Shown here: one piece after another, positions 1 to 14,600 of the stretch
Position numbering within the stretch: the stretch's first letter is position 1
Layout: each line of letters starts with the position of its first letter
NCBI GenBank assembly: GCA_016710985.1
Contig: JADJTX010000002.1
Coordinates: 248,001 to 312,000, forward strand
Origin: Ignavibacteria bacterium
GTDB taxonomy: Bacteria; Bacteroidota; Ignavibacteria; Tepidaquicellales; Tepidaquicellaceae
Direction: 5' to 3'
DNA: 64,000 nucleotides
The notes under the pieces: model-generated
Databases searched by the model: none
The model's input: the letters and a program-made list of their open reading frames with translations, nothing else
What the model was told of the DNA's origin: nothing
Translations under genes and position numbers: made by a program

Positions 1-2
1 GC

Positions 3-2620
3 TGGTCAATATCACTCATCATAAAGGAGCTGGTTGAATTATATGAGTCGAAAAAGCTCGATTACTGGAAAAAGAAACTGAACGGAACAGAACCGCTGCT
101 ATTGCCAACTGATCATAACAGACCTTCAGTACAAAGTGTTAACGGAGCAGCTAAAACATTTAATGTTGACAGGGATCTTACGGAGCAGCTTCAGCTTTTA
201 AGCCGGAATAACGGAACTACTCTTTTCATGACATTGCTAGCTGTATATAATGTTCTGCTTTATCGTTACAGCGGTCAGGAAGATATCTGCGTAGGAAGTC
301 CGGCGGCAGGAAGGCATCAGTCAGAAGTGGAAAATCTCATTGGTGCATTTATCAATACACTTGCTTTACGAAATGAAATTAACAGTGACTCTTCGTTTAC
401 CGAACTTCTGAATCGGGTAAGGGCAACAACTCTTGAAGCATATGAAAATCAGGAAGCGCCATTTGAGAAGGTAGTAGATGCTGTCGTGAGCCGGAGAAAC
501 CTGGGTAAAAGTCCGTTGTTTCAGGTAATGTTTTTCATGCAGAATACTCCTGAAGCTCCGCAGCTTAAACTGGGTGAAGTCATTCTTACAATGCAAGAGC
601 ATGAACACACTACATCTCAGGTTGATCTGACTTTAAACATAACAGAAACATCAGAAGGTCTGCAGGCAACGGTGGAATATTGTACAGATCTTTTTGACGG
701 TGAGACGATAGACAGGATGATAATTCATTTTAAGGAACTGCTTAATTCGGTTGTTACTGATCCGAATCAAAAAATCGGATTACTTCCCATGCTTACTAAA
801 CCGGAGGAGAGGCAGCTTCTTGAAGAGTTCAATGATACTTACGCTGCACTTCCGGAGGGAAAGAGCTTCCTTGATTTGTTTGAAGAGCGGGCATTAAGAA
901 ATCCGGACAATACAGCAGTGGTTTTTGAAAATCAACGGCTGACCTACAAAGAGCTCAATGAGCGTTCAAATCAGCTGGCTCATTATCTTCAGAGAAAAGG
1001 AATTAAGAACGAGACACTTGTTCCGATATGTATAGAGAGAAGTATTGATATGCTTGTCGGGTTACTTGGCATTTCAAAATCAGGAGGAACATTCATACCA
1101 ATAGATCCTGACTATCCGAATGACAGAATCAGGTTTATGCTTGAAGATGCAGAAGCTAAAACCGTTATTTTCAGTAATGCGAGCAGGAAAAAATTCTCTG
1201 ATGTAAATAACATTGAAGTAATAAATTCAGACGAAGACTGGTCTGAAATAAAAAAGGAATCCACGGATAATATTATCAGAGATTCAAAGCCTGATCAGCT
1301 TGTATATGTGATCTATACATCGGGCTCAACGGGTAAGCCGAAAGGTGTAATGATAGAAAACGTAAGCCTGGTAAATTTATTATTGAGCATTACTGATAAA
1401 GTTAAGTTCAATTCCGGTTCAGTCTTTCTATCGGTCACTACATTTAGTTTTGACATAAGTTATTTGGAGTTATTTGTACCGTTAATTAACGGCGGTAAAT
1501 TGATCATTGCATCAAGGGAAGTTGCGATGGACGGCTACAGATTGGCAAAGATTATTCATTCAAATCGTCCAACGCATATGCAGGGTACACCGTCTACATG
1601 GCAGCTGCTTATCGATTCAAAGTGGAAGAATGAGGAAGATCTAAAAATACTGGTTGGCGGTGAAGCATTGAGTGAAAGTCTTAAAGATAAGCTGACGATG
1701 CTTGGTTATGTGGTCAATTTATACGGACCAACGGAAACAACGATCTGGTCAACAGCAAAGAAACTGTACAGTGATGAGAAAGTATTGATCGGAACTCCGG
1801 TTGCAAATACATACATACAAATTTTAAGTAAAGAAAACCAGCTTGTTCCAGTCGGAGTAACCGGTGAGATCATGATCGGTGGTCTGGGATTAGCGAGAGG
1901 ATATTTATACAGGGATCAATTAACATCGGAGAAGTTCATTGCCGATCCGTTCAGCAAAGTGCCCGGTGTCAGAATATATAAAACAGGTGATTCAGGAAGA
2001 TGGCTGGCGGATGGAAATATAGATTACATAGGCAGAATGGATGAGCAGATAAAGATCCGGGGATACAGAATTGAATTAGGTGAGATCGAAAACGTATTGC
2101 AGCAAAGCGGGCTGGTTCGCCAGTGTGTTATCCTGGCAAAAGAAGATAATGCAGGGAGCAAGAAACTGGTTGGTTATATTGTTCCGGAAGGAATTTTTGA
2201 TAAACAGAAAATCACATCATATCTGAGAAGCAAGCTGCCGGAGTACATGGTTCCGTTAATCCTGACACAGCTTGAAAGTTTCCCTCTGACACCAAACGGA
2301 AAAATAAACAAGAAGGCTTTACCCGATCCTGATTTAAATGAATTAATGAGCAAGGAGTATATTGCTCCGCGGAATGAAATTGAAAATAAACTGGCATTAA
2401 TATGGCAGAAACTCCTGAACATAAAGCAAGCAGGTGTTAATGATGATTTCTTTGAATCAGGCGGTCACTCTCTGTTAGCCATGAGATTAATTGCTTCGAT
2501 TCGCGCAGAGCTCGGACTGGAGCTCGCAATCAAGGATTTATTTCAACACCCGACCATTTCTGAATTAGCAGCACAACTTGAATCAGAAAGTAAAGCTTCA
2601 TTATTACCTGCAATCACTGT
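3..2620 (+). other. Module 1: partial C - A(Gly) - T
   Basis: The C domain is cut by the window edge and starts at the GWS of its HHxxxDGWS motif. The text then runs from LVELYES directly to KKLDYW, skipping the segment that holds YADYAIWQR in the sibling C domains. The A domain (about 860-2340) has the pocket code DILQLGLIWK (from FSFDISYL, MQGTPS, LVGGE and LYGPTETTIW), which matches the glycine code I remember. The carrier serine is in FFESGGHS (about 2450), where siblings have FFELGGHS. Confidence 0.85.
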
Positions 2621-5600
2621 ACAGCCGAGACCGGAGCATATTCCGCTTTCTTACAGTCAGGAGCGTTTATGGTTCATAGACAGAATGGAAGGCAGTATTC
2701 AGTATCATGTTCCTGCAGTTTTAGAATTGCACGGCAAGCTTAACATAAAAGCGATAGAGTATGCTTTCTGGAACATTGTCAGCAGACATGAGATCCTCAG
2801 GTCAGCTATCCGTAATGTGGAAGGTGTAGGATATCAGTATGTTAAGAAAGATAACAAATGGAAATTACATACAGAATACGGGGCTAAATACAGAGACGAT
2901 CCTGAAAAGTTGCATGAATACATCAAGCTTCTGATCAATACTCCGTATGATCTTTCGGAAGATTATATGCTCCGGGGTCAACTGATAAGTCTGAGCGAAG
3001 AAGATCACGTGCTAATTGTAACACTTCATCATATTGCATCCGACGGCTGGTCAGTTTCGGTTATAGTCAGAGAGTTGGCAGAGTTATATTCTTCATTCAT
3101 TGAAAACAGAGAACCGGAACTATTGCCGCTTCCGTTGCAGTATGCAGACTATGCTTTGTGGCAGAGAAATTATCTGAAGGGTGAAGTATTAGAAAAGAAA
3201 CTTGACTATTGGGTAAACAAACTTGACGGAGTGGCCATGCTTCAGCTGCCTACTGATTTCCGGCGTCCCGAAAGACAAAGTTTTAACGGAGCTTTTACAC
3301 ATTTCAAAATTGAAAAGGACCTGGCGGATAAACTTCAGGATCTGAGTCAGCAAAACGGTACGACACTTTACATGATTTTACTGGCAGCATTTAAGGTAAT
3401 GCTTTACAGATACAGCGGACAGCACGACATATGTGTAGGTTCTCCGATAGCAGGAAGACAGCAGCAGGAAATTGAAGGGCTGATAGGATTTTTTGTGAAC
3501 TCACTTGCACTGCGCAGCAATGCGGACAGTGATCTGACATTCAGGGAATTTTTGCAGCAGGTAAGAACAACGACACTTGAGGCTTATGAAAATCAGGAAG
3601 TACCATTTGAAACAGTTGTTGATGCAGTTGTAAACGAAAGGGAAGTCAACAGGAACCCTCTGTTTCAGGTAATGTTTGCTTTGCAGAATACCCCTGAGGT
3701 TTCCCATTTGAATCTGGGAGATATTCAGATAAAAAATTACACACACGGACTTACAACTTCGAAGTTTGACTTCACGTTTTATTTAGCCGAAACAGCTCTT
3801 GGTCTTGATGGTATGGTTGAGTATAGTACTGACCTTTATTCAGAGCAGACGATCGAACGTATGATAGATCATTTCAAGGAACTCCTGTCATCCATTGTAC
3901 AAAACCCTGAAGAAAGTATCGGATCTCTGTCAATGCTCACGTATGGGGAGAAGCATCAGCTATTAGCAGAGTTTAATGATACATATTCCGAATATCCCCG
4001 GAAAAAAAGCATTACAGAATTATTTGATGAACAGGTTTTGAAAACTCCGGATTCGACGGCGATAGTTTACGGGCAGGAGAAACTGACTTATAAAAAATTC
4101 AATGAACATTCAAATCAGCTGGCGAATTATTTAATTGAAAGAGGAGTCAGACCGGGAGAGAGCATTGGATTATTCTGTTCGAGAAGTAATGAGATGATAA
4201 TCGGAATGTTCGGGATCTTAAAAGCCGGCTGCGCTTACGTTCCGTTCAACACAGATTATCCGGCGGAGAGATTAAGTTTTATTATAGAAGATACCGGAAT
4301 TAAAAATATTGTCACAGTCGGAAAAGATTTATATAATGAAAGCGGATTAGCGGGTTATGAAGTCATAGATGTCAAAGATTCTGTCTCAAGTTCAAAGGAT
4401 TCTCCGGAGATAAAAACAAATAGTGAGTCGTGTGCTTATGTAATGTTCACTTCTGGAACGACAGGCAGACCCAAAGGAATTGCGGTCAGTCATAAAAATA
4501 TAATCAAACTGGTTTATGACACCGGTGAAATTTCCGTGAAACCTGAAGACAGGATTTTGCAATGGTCAAACTATTCATTTGACGGATCTACATACGATAT
4601 ATACAGTTCATTGCTGACGGGTGCAAGCCTTTATATAATCAAAGATAACAGGGCAGCTGATGTCGATGAATTGGCCTCAATGATCAAAGAACAAAAAATT
4701 ACTATTATTTTTGTTACGACAGCACTGTTCAATACGTTCATTGATATTAATCCGCATTCATTAAAAGGTTTGAGAAAGATTTTGTTTGGCGGAGAAATGG
4801 TATCACCTTCGCATGTCAGAAAAGCACTGGCAATTTTAGGAGAAGGAAAAATTGTACACGTTTACGGACCGACCGAAACGACAGTGTATGCAATAGGTTA
4901 TCCTTTGGATACGGTAAGAGAAGATGATGTTATTCCAATTGGTAAACCATTATCCAACACAAGTCTTTTTGTTTTGAATGACTGCAGCCGGTTAGTGCCG
5001 GTAGGTGTTTCGGGAGAATTGTTTATCGGCGGTGACGGTGTATCACAAGGTTATGTCAACAATTCTTTATTGACTCAGGAGAAATATTTACCAAATCCTT
5101 TTTCCAAAGATCAGAATGAAAAAATGTACCGCACTGGAGACATTGTCAAGTGGCTTCCTGACGGAAACATAGTTTACTTAGGCAGAGAAGATGATCAGGT
5201 AAAGATCAGAGGATACAGAATTGAATTAGGCGAGATAGAAAGCCTGATGAATAAATTAGATGAGGTTTCTTCGAGCTGTGTAGTAATAGTTCAGGATCAG
5301 GCAGCAACTAATAAGTTAGTTGCATATTACATTCCGGCATGGGAAGAAGTAAAATTAAGAGAAGTCGATCTGTATCAGAAACACATAGACAACTGGAATG
5401 AATTATATGAGATCGAATACAGTAAAGCTGATCAGACAGAGGACACGGATTATGAATTCAATATCATCGGATGGAATGACAGTTTCACCGGTCAGCCGAT
5501 CCCGAAAGAAAATATGCGTGTATGGCTTGATGACATAGTTGATGTGATATTAGCGGACAAACCGAAACGTGTTTTAGAGATCGGCTGCGGAACGGGTTTG

Positions 5601-8600
5601 ATCTATTATAAATTAACCGGTCATATTCAGAACTATATTGGAATAGATTTTTCTGAGGTGTCGGTTAATCAGATCCGGAATCAGATTGCAAAAGCTGAGA
5701 AAGATTATCCGCCGACGGAGCTGAAAGTCGGGTTTGCACACGAAGTAAAACTGGATAAAGATGAAACAGTGGACATGATCATTCTGAATTCCATCGTTCA
5801 GTATTTTCCGGGAGAAAAGTATTTATCAGACATACTGGCAAAGAGCATTCCGATGTTGAAAGGAAAAGGCAAGATAATCATCGGTGATGTGCGGGATAAC
5901 AGACTTTTAAAGTCATTCAAAGGAAGACTGCATTTAGCGAAGTCAAAGGAGACTTTAAGCGCTGCGGATTTTAACTGGGCTGTTGAGCAGGAAGTTTCGA
6001 GAGAAGAGGAATTATGTTTTTCACCTGAATATTTTTATAACCTCAGACATAAATATCCTGAGATCACTCACATTGAAATACAATGGAAGGATGGAGATTA
6101 TGAAAATGAGCTGACACTGTACCGCTTTACTGCAACTATTTATGCTGGCATTGAAAAGGATTTAATAAAGCCGGATTGGCAAACCTGGAATAAGGAAACC
6201 GGGAGTGACAACATTATTGAAAAAGTTAATAACGGAAATTCCATAATTGCAATTAAGGATCTGCCGAATCCGCGTCTTAGCAAAGAGATACTTCTTGAAA
6301 AAGGAATGAAGGATAAATCTGTCAGAACGGTTGGTGATCTTTCAGAATATATAAACAGAACAAGTCAGGAAAGCGTTGAGATCAATGAAATGATCTCGAT
6401 TGCTAAATCAAAAGGATACAAGTGCAGATTCTTCTTAGATGATGATCCGTTTAAGATTAATTTATTCATGCAAAAGGGAAGTCAGGATGTATTTGTGAAA
6501 CAGGATTATAATTATGATGCCGATGCATCTGCAATTTACACTTCCAATGTTCCGCTGCTGAGAGATATTTTTGTGATGTTAAAGAAAGACATACAGGAGC
6601 TGTTAAAGAATCAGCTGCCGGATTACATGATACCTTCGGAACTGGTCGCGCTTCAAAATTTTCCCCTCAACAGCAACGGAAAGATAGACAGAAATTTTCT
6701 GAAGAAGAGCGAGGAAATGTTCAGGAGCAGCAGCATAAATTATAAACCGCCTGTAACTGAATCTGAGCATGAACTTACTGCCATATGGAAGGAGCTGCTG
6801 GGAGTTGATAGAATCGAAATACACGACAATTTCTTTGAACTCGGAGGACATTCGCTTTTAGCAATGCGTGTAGTATCGGCGATACGAAAGCAAATGGAAA
6901 TAGAGATTGCGATTAAAGATATCTTCCTTTGCCCGACTATATCAGAACTGGGTTTGTTTCTGGAAGCACAGAGTAAGGGATTAGTATTGTCTGCCATAAC
7001 AGTTCAGGAAAAGCCCGCGAGAATTCCTTTATCATTCAGTCAGGAGCGGTTATGGTTCATTGATCAGCTTGAAGGCAGCATTCAATATCACGTGCCGTCA
7101 ATAATTGAAATGAAGGGAAAGCTGAACAAAGAAGGTTTAGAGAATTCACTGAAGAGTATTATTGACCGTCATGAAGTGCTGCGTTCGGTGATACTGGAAT
7201 CTGAAGGAACAGGATATCAGGTAATAAAAAACTCAGACAAATGGAAGCTGAATATTGTTGACGGTTCCGGATACAAAGATGCTAATGAAGGCTTACAAAA
7301 TTATATAAGAGATCTGATAAACATACCATTTGATCTGTCAAAAGATTATATGCTCAGAGGAAATCTGATCCGGCTGAGTGAGGATGATCATGTACTTGTA
7401 ATTGTCCTTCATCATATTGCGTCCGACGGCTGGTCAACATCCATAATGGTGAGAGAGCTTGTAGAATTATATAAATCATACGAAGAGAACCGTGAAGCAA
7501 AATTAATTCCACTGCAGATACAGTATGTTGATTATGCGGTCTGGCAGAGAAATAATTTACAAGGTGCAGTTCTGGAAAAGAGGCTTGAATACTGGAAAGA
7601 GAAACTGAAAGGTGTGGAGCAATTGCAGCTGCCGTCTGATTACAGCCGTCCGGTAATTCAAAGTGTAAAAGGAGCTGACAAAGAGTTCAGCATAGATCTG
7701 AATTTAGCATCACAACTAAAAGACCTTAGTCAGAAAAACGGATGCACACTGTTCATGACTCTTCTTTCGGCTTTCAAAGTTTTGCTATACCGTTACAGCG
7801 GGCAGGAGGATATATGCGTCGGCAGTCCTACAGCAGGCAGACAGCAAAAAGAAATTGAAGAGCTCATCGGATTTTTTGTCAATACGCTTGCATTGCGAAG
7901 TGAGGTAAGAAGTGAAGCAATGTTTACAGAACTATTGGAACAAGTTAGGCTGACTACTCTGGAAGCATATCAGTATCAGGACGCGCCGTTTGAGAAAGTA
8001 GTAGAAGCAATTGTGAGCAACAGGGATATGAGCAGAAGTCCTTTGTTTCAGGTGATGTTTGTGCTGCAGAATACACCTGAAGTTCCTGAATTAAACTTAG
8101 GAGAATTAAATCTTAACATCGAAGAAGTCAGATCCGGTGTTTCGAAATTTGATTTAACTTTTTATATGGTCGAGACACCTTTTGGATTAAAAGGAACAGT
8201 CGAGTACTGCACGGATCTGTACAATGAACAGACTATTGAGCGGATGACCGGACATTTCAAAGAGCTTCTAAAGTCAGTGGTAAAAGATCCGCAACAGAAA
8301 GTAGGATCAATACCGATGCTGACAAAATCCGAAGAGCATCAGCTTCTTACTGAGTTTAATGATACAGCGGCTGAATATCCGGAAGACGGGAATATTCTGG
8401 ATCTGTTTGAAGAACATGTTTTGAAGACTCCCGATAAAACAGCAATCGTTTTTGAAGATCAGCATTTAACTTATAAAGAACTTAATGAACGCTCAAACCA
8501 ATTAGCACATTATCTTGAGAGCATTGGAATAAAAAAAGAAGCATTAGTCCCGGTATGCATTGAAAGAAGCACGGATATGCTGGTTGCTATCTTAGGTGTT

Positions 8601-11600
8601 TTAAAATCGGGAGGTGCATTTGTACCAATTGATCCGGGATATCCGGAAGAGAGAATCCGTTACATGCTGGAAGATACGGGAACGAAGATAGTTTTAACAA
8701 GTGAAGCGAGCAGGTTGAAAATACCTGAGACTGGTAATATTGAAATAATTGAAATTAACGGAGATCAGTTATTCATTGACGAACAGGGTCACGAAAATTT
8801 ACAGATTGGTTTTAAGCCGGATGATCTTGCTTATGTGATCTATACATCCGGTTCGACAGGAAAGCCGAAAGGCGTGATGATAGAACACAGGAGTTTAGTT
8901 AACTTATTGTTAAGCATCTCGGATAAAGTTGAGTTTAATTCCGATTCAGTATTCTTATCAGTTACAACATTTAGTTTTGATATTTGCTATTTAGAATTTT
9001 TCCTTCCGCTGATTAACGGCGGTAAATTGGTAATTGCTTCGCGGGAAGTTGCGCTGGACGGATACAGATTATCAGAAAGTATCTCTGCGAATCGTCCGAC
9101 ACACATGCAGGGCACTCCGTCAACATGGCAATTGCTAATCGAATCTGACTGGCAAAATGTTGAAGGAATAAAAATACTGGCAGGCGGAGAAGCATTAAAA
9201 GAAGATCTCAAAAATCAGCTGACAAAATTAGGACCGGCAATTAACTTATACGGTCCGACTGAGACTACTATCTGGTCAACAGTTGAAAAGTTAGAGACCG
9301 GTAAAAAAGTCCTGATCGGATCTCCAATCGCAAATACAACCATTCGGATATTGGACAAGGACAACGGGCTTGTACCTGTCGGAGTAAACGGTGAGATACT
9401 CATAGGCGGTTTGGGATTAGCCCGCGGATATTTAAACAAGAATGAATTAACAGCCGAAAAGTTTATTGCTGATCCATTCAGCACGAAACAAAAATCAAGA
9501 TTGTACAGGACCGGAGATACCGGACGCTGGCTGCCTGACGGAAGCATTGAATGCTTTGGTAGGATAGATACTCAGGTTAAGATAAGAGGATACCGAATCG
9601 AGCTCGGTGAGATAGAAAGCATGCTTCAGGAAAGTGATTTAATTCAGGAGGCAGCTGTGCTGGCTAAGGAAGATAAAAACGGTAACAAGAGACTCGTTGG
9701 TTATTTAGTTCCTAAAGAAGTTTTTTATAAAGATGCTGTAGTTGCTTTTTTAAAAAGTAAGTTGCCGGAATATATGGTGCCGGCTCTGTGGATGGAACTC
9801 GACAGTCTTCCATTAACTCCTAACGGAAAGATCAACAGGAAAGCATTGCCTGATCCGGACATATCAGATTTCTTCAGTAAAGAGTTTGTACCTCCGCGAA
9901 ATGAAACCGAAGAGAAGCTGGCGGAAATATGGCAGGATCTGCTGGGCTTAGAGCGTATCGGGATAAATGACAACTTTTTTGAACTGGGCGGACATTCGCT
10001 TTTAGCGATGAGAGTAATATCATCCATCCGCCGTGAATTGAAATCAGAGCTTTCAATAAGAGATCTTTTCATGCATCCGATAATTGCAGAGCTGTCCCTG
10101 CATCTGGAATCACAGAGTAAACAAATAGTATTACCGGAAATTGAAGTTGTACATCCAAGACCGGAATATATTCCGCTGTCATTCAGCCAGGAGCGTTTAT
10201 GGTTTTTAGACCGGCTGGAGGGAAGCATTCAGTATCATATACCGGAAATTTTAAGATTTAAAGGAAAACTGAATACAGAAGCATTAACTCATTCGATGCA
10301 AAGCGTAATAAGCCGTCATGAAGTTCTGCGGACAGTCATCCGTGAAGAGGATGGCAAAGCACATCAGGTAGTTATGCATAAAGACAATTGGGAGTTACAA
10401 TTTGTTGACGGTTCGCAATACAATGAAAATGTTAAAGGTTTACAAAACCATATACAGGAATTGATCAGTTTACCTTTTGATTTATCTGAAGATTACATGG
10501 TGAGAGGGCATTTGATAAGATTAAATGATAACGACCATGTACTTGTAATAACGTTTCATCACATTTCTTCTGATGGATGGTCAAGATCAATTATAGTAAA
10601 AGAGTTAACTGAATTATACAGTTCATATGAAGAAGGCAGAGAAGCAAATTTACAACCACTTCAACTGCAGTATGCAGACTATGCTATCTGGCAGCATAAA
10701 TATTTACAGGGGGAAGTATTAGACAGTAAGCTTGATTACTGGAAGAAAAAGCTGGAAGGATCAGAGCCGCTTCGTTTGGCAACAGATTACTCCAGACCGC
10801 CTGTTCACAGCACAAAAGGATCATCAGTTGAATTCAGTGTTGATAAAGATCTGAGTGAACAATTACAATTATTGAGTCAGCATCACGGCGTAACTATGTT
10901 CATGACATTACTAACTGTATACAAGGTATTGCTTTACCGGTACAGTGGTCAGCAGGATATCTGTGTCGGAATAGGAATAGCCGGCCGGCAGCAGCAGGAA
11001 GTAGAAAAACTCATTGGATTTTTTGTCAATACACTGGCTTTACGCAGTGAACTAAATTCAGATCTTTCGTTTACTGATCTGTTGCAGCAGGTAAAAGAAA
11101 CCACGATGGAAGCTTACGAGCATCAGGAAGCGCCATTTGAAAAAGTGGTGGATGCAACGGTTGGAGAAAGAGATATGAGCAGAAATCCTCTTGTACAGGT
11201 GATGTTTGTATTGCAGAATACACCGGAGATTCCTGAGCTTCGCTTAAAAGAACTAAGTCTTTCAACTGAGGTATTTGCATCCAAAATCTCTAAATTTGAT
11301 TTAACATTATTTATGGCCGAGACTCCTTTCGGATTACAAGGTTCTGTTGAGTATTGCACAGACCTTTATAGCGAGGAGACGATCAACCGGATCACAGGGC
11401 ATTTCAAGGAGCTGCTACGTTCGGTCGTAACAGATCAACTGCAGAAGATCGGATCACTGCCTATGCTTACCAAGTCTGAGAAGCATCAGTTGCTGGTTGA
11501 TTTTAATAAAACAGAAGTTACCTATCCAAAATGTAAAAGCATTGTAGAACTGTTTGAAAAGCAAGTTGCAAACAATCCTGAAGCGCTTGCACTGGTGTTT

Positions 11601-14600
11601 GAGAATGAGCAGTTGACTTATAAAGAACTCAATGAGAGATCCAACCGGTTAGCACATTATCTTCTAAGTAAGGGAGTAAAGAAAGAAACGATGGTACCGG
11701 TTTGCATAGAACGCAGTATGGAAATGATCACCGCGATACTCGGTATTTTAAAAGCAGGCGGAGCATATGTGCCGATAGATCCTGAATATCCTTTGGAAAG
11801 AATAAAGTATATGCTTGAAGATACAGGTGCAAAAGTAATTGTAACAAATAAAGATTCACGATCAAAGTTACAGACAGATGACAGGCATACGGTTATTGAA
11901 TTGGATACGGATTGGGAAGATATCAGCAATTATCCGTCAACACAACTTCAAACATCTCCCGAACCTGATCACCTGGCCTATATAATTTACACTTCGGGTT
12001 CCACGGGAATGCCTAAAGGAGTAATGATAGAACACAGAGGAGTAGTAAACTTATCATTAAGTCAAACGGATGCATTGAGATTAAAACCGGAAATGAAAGG
12101 ATTGCAGTTTGCTTCAATTGGATTTGACGCTTCCTGTTACGATATATTTAACACGTTACTAAGCGGAGGCTGTCTTGTATTGTGTAAAAAAGAAGACATC
12201 TTATCTGCCGAAGGATTTGAAAAACTAATTAATAAACACAATGTTGAAATCGGCACTTTCCCGCCTTCTTTTCTGAATGTTATAAAGGATTCACTCGGAA
12301 CCATCAGGACTGTCGTTTCGGCAGGAGAGGCTTTGAATGAGGAGCTTGGCAATTACATACAATCAAAAGGTATCCGGCTTGTCAATGCTTATGGTCCGAC
12401 TGAAACTACTGTATGCGCGACTTTGACCGATAATCCTTTCAGGGGAAATAACATTACGTCAATAGGTACTCCGGTTTCAAATTTAAAGGTATACATATTA
12501 GACAGAACATTTAATTTATGTCCTGTCGGAGTAATGGGAGAGATATGTGTAGAAGGCATTCAGTTAGCAAGAGGATATTTAAACCGTCAGGATCTGACCG
12601 ATGAGAAGTTCATAAAAAATCCTTTTGGAACGGATGCAGGATCCAGATTATACAGGACAGGCGATCTCGGTAAATGGCTTCCTGACGGTAACATAGAGTA
12701 TCTGGGAAGGATAGATGATCAGGTAAAGATACGCGGTCACAGGATTGAGCTGGGAGAGATAGAAAGTGTTTTGAATAATTTAAAGATGGTATCGTCAAGC
12801 TGTGTGGTTATTAATCAGGATCAGGCAATTACAAATAAACTGGCTGCCTATTATATTCCCGCTCAGGAGGAAGTGAAATTAAGAGAATCAGATCTATATC
12901 AAAAACGAATAGAGACCTGGAAAGAATTATATGAAACCGAGGATATTGAAGAGGAGGATTTAACAAATCAGGATTCTGAATTTGATATTAAAGGGTGGAA
13001 CGACAGTTTTACCGGCAATCAGATCCCATCTGAACAGATGCAAAAATGGCTGGACGATACAGTGCGTGTAATTTTATCAGAGAAGCCGGAGAGAGTTCTG
13101 GAAATCGGCTGCGGAACAGGTTTGATATACTACAGGCTGGTCGGGCATATTCAAAAATATACGGGGATAGATCTGTCTAAAGTATACATTGATCAGATTA
13201 CCCGTCAGATCGGTAAAGCTGATAAAGAATATCCGCCGACAGATTTAAAAGTATGTTATGCACATGAGGTTGAAGTGAATAAGAACGAGACAGTTGACAC
13301 TATCATTTTGAATTCAATCGTTCAGTATTTTCCGGGAGAAAAGTATTTATCTGATGTACTTGAAAAGAGTATTTCTATTTTGAAAGGTAAGGGCAGGATA
13401 ATAGTCGGTGATGTCAGGGATAACAGATTATTGAAGTTATTCAAAAGCCGTTTATATTTACAGCAGTCAAAGGATAGCCTGAACATACAGGATTTTAAAT
13501 GGGGTGTAGAGCAGGAACTTTCAAGAGAAGAAGAACTGTGTCTTTCCCCGGAATATTTCTATGACATGCGTTCCAAATATCCCGAGATAACGCATATAGA
13601 CATTCAATGGAAACAGGGTGATTACGTTAATGAACTTTCATTGTACCGTTATACAGTTATCATTTATGTTGGTGTTGAAAAAGAACTGATACAACCTGAC
13701 TGGCAATCATGGGGTGAAATTAAAAATAAAGAAAGTGTCATTGAGAAACTGAATAATGGAAATACTTCAATTGCACTAAAGAATATTCCCAATTCGCGGT
13801 TAAGCAGGGAAATACTTTTGGAAAGAGGTCTGATGGATAAATCAATAAAAACAGTCCGGGACCTTTCGGATTATATAACAGAAACAAGCGAAGAGAGCAC
13901 AGAGATTAATGATATCATTTCAGCTGCAACAGACAGGGGTTATCAGTACAGGCTTATGCTGGATGAAGATCCTCTAAAGATAAACCTTTTGCTGACAAAG
14001 CCGGATACTTTTGATGGGTTTGTAAAACAGGAATACAATTATAACACTGATGCATCTGCTAATAGTGTTAAGTCCAATGTCCCGTTGCTAAGGGATATCT
14101 ATTCATTGCTGAAGAAAGACATTCAGAAATTATTAAAGGCAAAATTACCGGATTACATGATTCCGTCAGAGCTGACTGCTCTTCAATACTTCCCTCTGAC
14201 CGCCAGCGGTAAAATAGACCGCAGCTTCTTAAGAAAGTTTGAGGAGAAAGAAGGAATAAGTAATAAGTATGAAGCTCCCCGCAATGAAACAGAATGGGCG
14301 CTGGCGGGAATCTGGCAGGATCTGCTGGGTCTGGAACTGGTCGGAATAAATGATAACTTCTTTGAGCTGGGAGGTGATTCGATAATTACTATTCAATTTC
14401 TGAGCAGAGCAAGACGTTTAGGATATGAATTGAAACCAAAGGATATTTTCATACACCAGACAATTGGCAGTCTTTCGGCAGTGGTAGCAGAACGTTCAGC
14501 AACGGTAATAACCGGTGAGCAGGGTATTTTAACAGGGAGATGCGGATTGATTCCAATTCAGCAATGGTATTTTGAAGGAGCAGGAGATACAGTTTCTCAT

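Noticed and set aside
9725..10228. Antisense ORF of 167 codons inside module 3
   Set aside because: It lies opposite the conserved end of an A domain and a carrier domain. Similar antisense ORFs recur at the same place in other modules, so it is a shadow of the NRPS coding frame.
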